Positions 60,289-64,000 of a DNA stretch of 64,000 nucleotides are shown here, one piece after another. This DNA is from Diogma glabrata (taxonomy: Eukaryota > Arthropoda > Insecta > Diptera > Cylindrotomidae), in assembly GCA_963693315.1 (NCBI GenBank), contig OY856186.1, forward strand, positions 384,250,215 through 384,314,214, in the 5' to 3' direction. The notes below the pieces were generated by a model, which did not search any database, had not been told where the DNA came from, and saw only the letters and a list, made by a program, of their open reading frames with translations. The first letter of the stretch is position 1; every line of letters begins with the position of its first letter. The position numbers and the translations under genes are program-made.

Positions 60289-60544
60289 ATATAAACGCTT
60301 TTATGTCTTTTTCATTTTAATGGCCGAAATTGAACTAAATTGGCAAAATATTCTTACTTTTAGAGAAATATTCGTAATAGTCAGTCGTTACAATCAACTA
60401 TTGTGAATTAATAAATGCCTAGTTGTCTGAAGTAAAGACAAGACAGCTTAACAACACCATCGCTAAAACCACTTCATTAATCTCACCAAAATCCATATTA
60501 CAGAAGAAATTCAAATGTTTATCAGTTTTGGCCAATCCAGTCAT

Positions 60545-62596
60545 ATATGGGTAATTCTTTTATAAACCGAACACCTTTCTGACCGACCCATTTTTGATTT
60601 GCCTGAAATTTTTTTTAGGGGTTTTCTATCGAAAAAAAAGATATACGTGTTCGAGGATTTTTTTTTTTTTTTTTTTTTTTGGAAAATAGAGCTGTTCTAA
60701 ATTTCGAGAATTTCGTGATTTTCGGCTTGAAGACTTATTTTCAAAAATTCATAACTTCGGTTTTATAGAAGATAGAAGGTTTTTCTTTTCTTTATTTGAA
60801 AGTTAAAAAATGGAATTTTTTAAAAATAGATATTTTGAACTAAAGTTATTAACAAATTCCTATTGTTATAAACAAATAAAATGTTAAAATTAAATTTTAA
60901 CCGTTGCTCCACCCATGAAATTAGTTTTTAATATTATCATCGTATTTATCGTTCAATTTTCTATAAAAAAAGTATTTTTTTTTAATGGAGAAATGATATT
61001 TACTGTTAGAAATAAATTAATTTATCGAGCGCGGGACGACAAAAAATTCCATATATGGGTCATTCTTTTACATACCGAACAAAATAGGACAAAATGTGAC
61101 TAAGACATTTTTGATTCAGCTGAAAATTTTTTTGAGGGTTCTATATAAACATTACGATATACTTGTTTTCGGATTTTTTTTTTATTTTGTTATTTAGGGG
61201 AAATAGAGCGGTTCTAAATTCCGAAAATTTTGTGATTTTTGGCTTGAAGACTTGTTTTCAAAGATTTATAACTTCGGTTCTGGTAGAGATAGACACTTTT
61301 TGTTTATTTTATTTTAAAGAATAGAGATGCAATTTAAAAACAAAATTATTAATTATAAAAATTATTAACAAATACTTATTGTTATAAACAAATAAAATTT
61401 TAAAATCAGTTTTTAGTAATTATATAAAAAAATAAAGAGTGTTTAATGTAATCATCGCGTTCTACGTTCAATTTTCAATAAGAAACGTATATTTAATTAG
61501 TGGAGAAATGAGTTTTACTGTTACAAATAAGTTAATTTTTCTAGCGCCGGACGACAAAAATTTATAAAATTTGTTATCGTATCGCGATCGATAAATTAGT
61601 TCATTTCTAACGATAAAACTCATTTCTCTACTAATTAAATATACGTTTCTTATTGAAAATTGAACGTAGAACACGATGATTATACTAAACACTCTTTATT
61701 TTTTTTATATAATTACTAAAAACTGATTTTAAAATTTTATTTGTTTATAACAATAAGTATTTGTTAATAATTTTTATAATTATTATTTTTTTTTTTAAAC
61801 TGCATCTCTATTCTTTAAAATAAAATAAACAAAAAGTGTCTATCTCTACCAGAACCGAAGTTATAAATCTTTGAAAACAAGTCTTCAAGCCAAAAATCAC
61901 AAAATTCTCGGAATTTAGAACCGCTCTATTTCCCCTAAATAACAAAAAAAAACAAAAAATCCGAAAACAAGTATATCGTAATGTTTATATAGAACCCTCA
62001 AAAAAATTTTCAGCTGAATCAAAAATGTCTTAGTCACATTTTGTCCTATTTTGTTCGGTATGTAAAAGAATGACCCATATATGGAATTTTTTGTCGTCCC
62101 GCGCTCGATAAATTAATTTATTTCTAACAGTAAATATCATTTCTCCATTAAAAAAAAATTCTTTTTTTATAGAAAATTGAACGATAAATACGATGATAAT
62201 ATTAAAAACTAATTTCATGGGTGGGGCAATGGTTAAAATTTAATTTTAACATTTTATTTGTTTATAACAATAGGAATTTGTTAATAACTTTAGTTCAAAA
62301 TATTTATTTTTAAAAAATTCCATTTTTTAACTTTCAAATAAAGAAAAGAAAAACCTTCTATCTTCTATAAAACCGAAGTTATGAATTTTTGAAAATAAGT
62401 CTTCAAGCCGAAAATCACGAAATTCTCGAAATTTAGAACACCTCTATTTTCCAAAAAAAAAAAAAAAAAAAAAAATCCTCGAACACGTATATCTTTTTTT
62501 TCGATAGAAAACCCTAAAAAAATTTCAGCCAAATCAAAAATGGGTCGGTCAGATTTTGTCCAAATCTGTTCGGTTTATAAAAGAATTACCCATATG
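60545..62596. repeat. Palindrome of about 2 kb made of four units
   Basis: The sequence from 60545 (ATATGGGTAATTCTTTTAT) is matched almost base for base in inverse ending at 62596 (AAAAGAATTACCCATAT). The centre lies near 61570 (AAATTTATAAAATTT) with essentially no spacer. Each arm is two diverged units of about 510 bp. The second starts ATATGGGTCATTCTTTTAC at 61055 and has its mirror at about 62080. Frames at 60915-61103 and 62030-62218 give almost the same 62 residues because of the symmetry and are not genes. A transcript would fold into a long double-stranded RNA. Confidence 0.85.
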
Positions 62597-62599
62597 CCT

Positions 62600-63100
62600 C
62601 CCACCTACCCCACTTTGATTTTAATACCAAATCAAACATCTTTTCTGCCGTTGTTGTATAAATCTGCTTAGATTTAAGAATCATATAGATTTAAGAAATC
62701 CATAATCAACATAATAAATAGATTTAATTAAATTCAATAATTTACACAATTGGGCAATAATTTTGTGAATTGCATCAGTCCAAATATAAAATTTTAAGCT
62801 AAAACTCATTAAAATAAACGAAAAATAAATAAATTTAGATATCTGCAATATGAAATAAAAAATTTTAAATGAGCAATCCCACTAAATTTGATTTGAATAT
62901 CAAATTAGGTCAAAAAATTTTTGTTGATTTTGGTAAATGACAAATATTTGGAATAAAAAAAGAATTTAGTTTTACGGAGCGTCGGAAGTTGGATTTTCAA
63001 CAAGAAGTTAAGTTGTGATACGTCAAATCAAGTTGAAAAAACTCACTAACAATCCTACCTTTTGAGCTTTCAAATCAAACCAATAGCTTTGCATCATTTC
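62600..63100. other. Spacer, no gene recognised
   Basis: A+T-rich, with repeated AAATTTGATTTGAATATCAAAT-like words but no gene. Confidence 0.45.
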
Positions 63101-63104
63101 ATAA

Positions 63105-63515
63105 TAGATCTAACCACATTGAGTCCCTTTTTTCCGATTTGGTGCCTCTATACTTCTCAAAAATACATAGGGAAGGCATTTTTCTTCCCCAATTGTCGCC
63201 AATTACCCATCTTCTTCGTCTAACCTTTCAAAATTTTCTGTAATGCCTCTCTCTACAACGTCGAAAATTTCCATAAGTTCAAACAGCTCTTCTCGGACAA
63301 AATGATTCCACCTCATCAATTCTTTGTTTCCTTTGATGTCATTTCCCGTTTAATCTACATGACTATCCAACCTGCACCTTGGACGCAATCACAACCATCA
63401 CTTCTATTAATTTTATCACACACATATGTACCAATCCGTGAATTTTCAATGGATAATCTCTTTTCTTCCACTTTTTCTGACCTGATCTTGGATAATATTA
63501 TTAGATACTTGTGAT
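63105..63515 (+). pseudogene. Penelope-like reverse transcriptase relic
   Basis: In different plus-strand frames: SKIHREGIFLPQLSP (63155-63200), which resembles the 'LPKIHK.G.PLRPI' block; then FKQLFSDKMIPPHQFFVSFD, where (L)VSFDV is RT motif A with the first catalytic Asp (63318-63345). The text after it follows 'SLFTNIP' only loosely. The order and the 'PP..LVSFDV' signature fit Penelope-like RT. There is a frameshift near 63280 and no catalytic YxDD downstream. Dead relic. Confidence 0.5.
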
Positions 63516-63809
63516 ACTTCTTACGTGATTAGATACTTCTTACTAAAAGTAAGAATACAGTAACAAATATTTGTTTTTCAGGATCGAATAACTCAACCAA
63601 CGCCATCATTGTCCATCAAATCCCTTTACCATTCTTTTGGCTTGCACCTTCACAAGGTTTTAGTCTCACAATACAACTATTGTCATCGTTTTTTCGTTTG
63701 GAATCCTACTGCAACGTCAATTGTTTAAACCTAAACCTATCAATCTGACAGGAAACAAGTCCAACTTATGTATTGAATATTGAAACTGCTAGTGATGTCA
63801 CAACAAAGC

Positions 63810-64000
63810 CAGCAATCGGAAGACTGCGTGCAAAGCGAGGTATTGTTCGAGCGAGCTACAGTCGTGTTAGTCCGAAAAGAAATTTTCCCCAATTCACTGC
63901 AAATAATCAGCTATACATGCAAATAAGACTGTGTAAATGAAATTAAAATAGCGAAAACAAAAATTATGAACTCTGCGACCACAACTGCCAAAGAAACCGA
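63810..64000 (+). repeat. Third copy of short interspersed repeat
   Basis: Matches 44950-45110 (GCAATCGGA, GAGCTACAGTCGTGTTAGTCC-like, TTTCCCCAATTC, CAAATAATCA, ACATGCAAAT) and runs into the window edge. Likely truncated by the window rather than biologically. Confidence 0.5.

Noticed and set aside
60915..62218. Two nearly identical 62-residue frames on opposite strands
   Set aside because: They mirror each other because of the palindrome. The composition is AT-driven and no motif is present.

Overview
The window is AT-rich eukaryotic DNA, most likely from an arthropod and probably an insect. The reasons are relics of BEL/Pao, Ty3/gypsy, Penelope-like and R1/I-type LINE elements, terminal-inverted-repeat (TIR) DNA transposons, tRNA-derived SINE heads, and the absence of any conserved host exon I could recognise. 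The order and species cannot be told from sequence alone. Almost everything here is transposable-element and repeat DNA. Most coding stretches are broken by frameshifts and stops. One 200-base run of N (10070-10269) is an assembly gap.

Layout. 1-5.4 kb: AT-rich spacer, two tRNA-like SINE relics, a LINE 3' end and a decayed DNA-transposon transposase on the minus strand. 4.85-9.35 kb: a tandem repeat of about 101 bp split by a foldback element, whose loop holds a long (TA)n tract and an element of about 3.1 kb. 9.4-12.1 kb: the gap, a possible BEL/Pao gag start and a TIR element with internal repeated motifs. 14.4-23.0 kb is the most striking part. Four different elements (a gag-only LTR retrotransposon, an element with hAT-like ends, a TIR element with a subterminal hairpin, and a TIR element with four 13-bp repeats) lie in series, each bordered on both sides by pure (TA)n. 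23.0-27.7 kb: Penelope-like and DDE transposase relics and diverged tandem repeats. 28.0-31.8 kb: a solo LTR, a Penelope-like relic and a BEL/Pao integrase relic.

32.0-40.8 kb: a 9-bp minisatellite, then a large foldback repeat interrupted by a young, internally deleted Ty3/gypsy element with nearly identical LTRs and a 4-bp target duplication. A related unoccupied site occurs at about 59.1 kb. 41-57 kb: mostly spacer with degenerate R1/I-type LINE pieces (reverse transcriptase on both strands, endonuclease, perhaps RNase H), a SINE head and two groups of foldback repeats. 57.4-57.8 kb: an intact 139-codon ORF of unknown function, the best candidate for a non-transposon protein. 58.3-60.3 kb: another TIR/foldback element between (TA)n tracts. 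60.5-62.6 kb: a palindrome of about 2 kb with almost no spacer, each arm a dimer of a unit of about 510 bp. 63.1-63.5 kb: a Penelope-like reverse-transcriptase relic.

No pathway or operon can be reconstructed. The unifying biology is nested transposition: repeated use of (TA)n as landing or flanking sequence, and several large inverted repeats that could yield double-stranded RNA.
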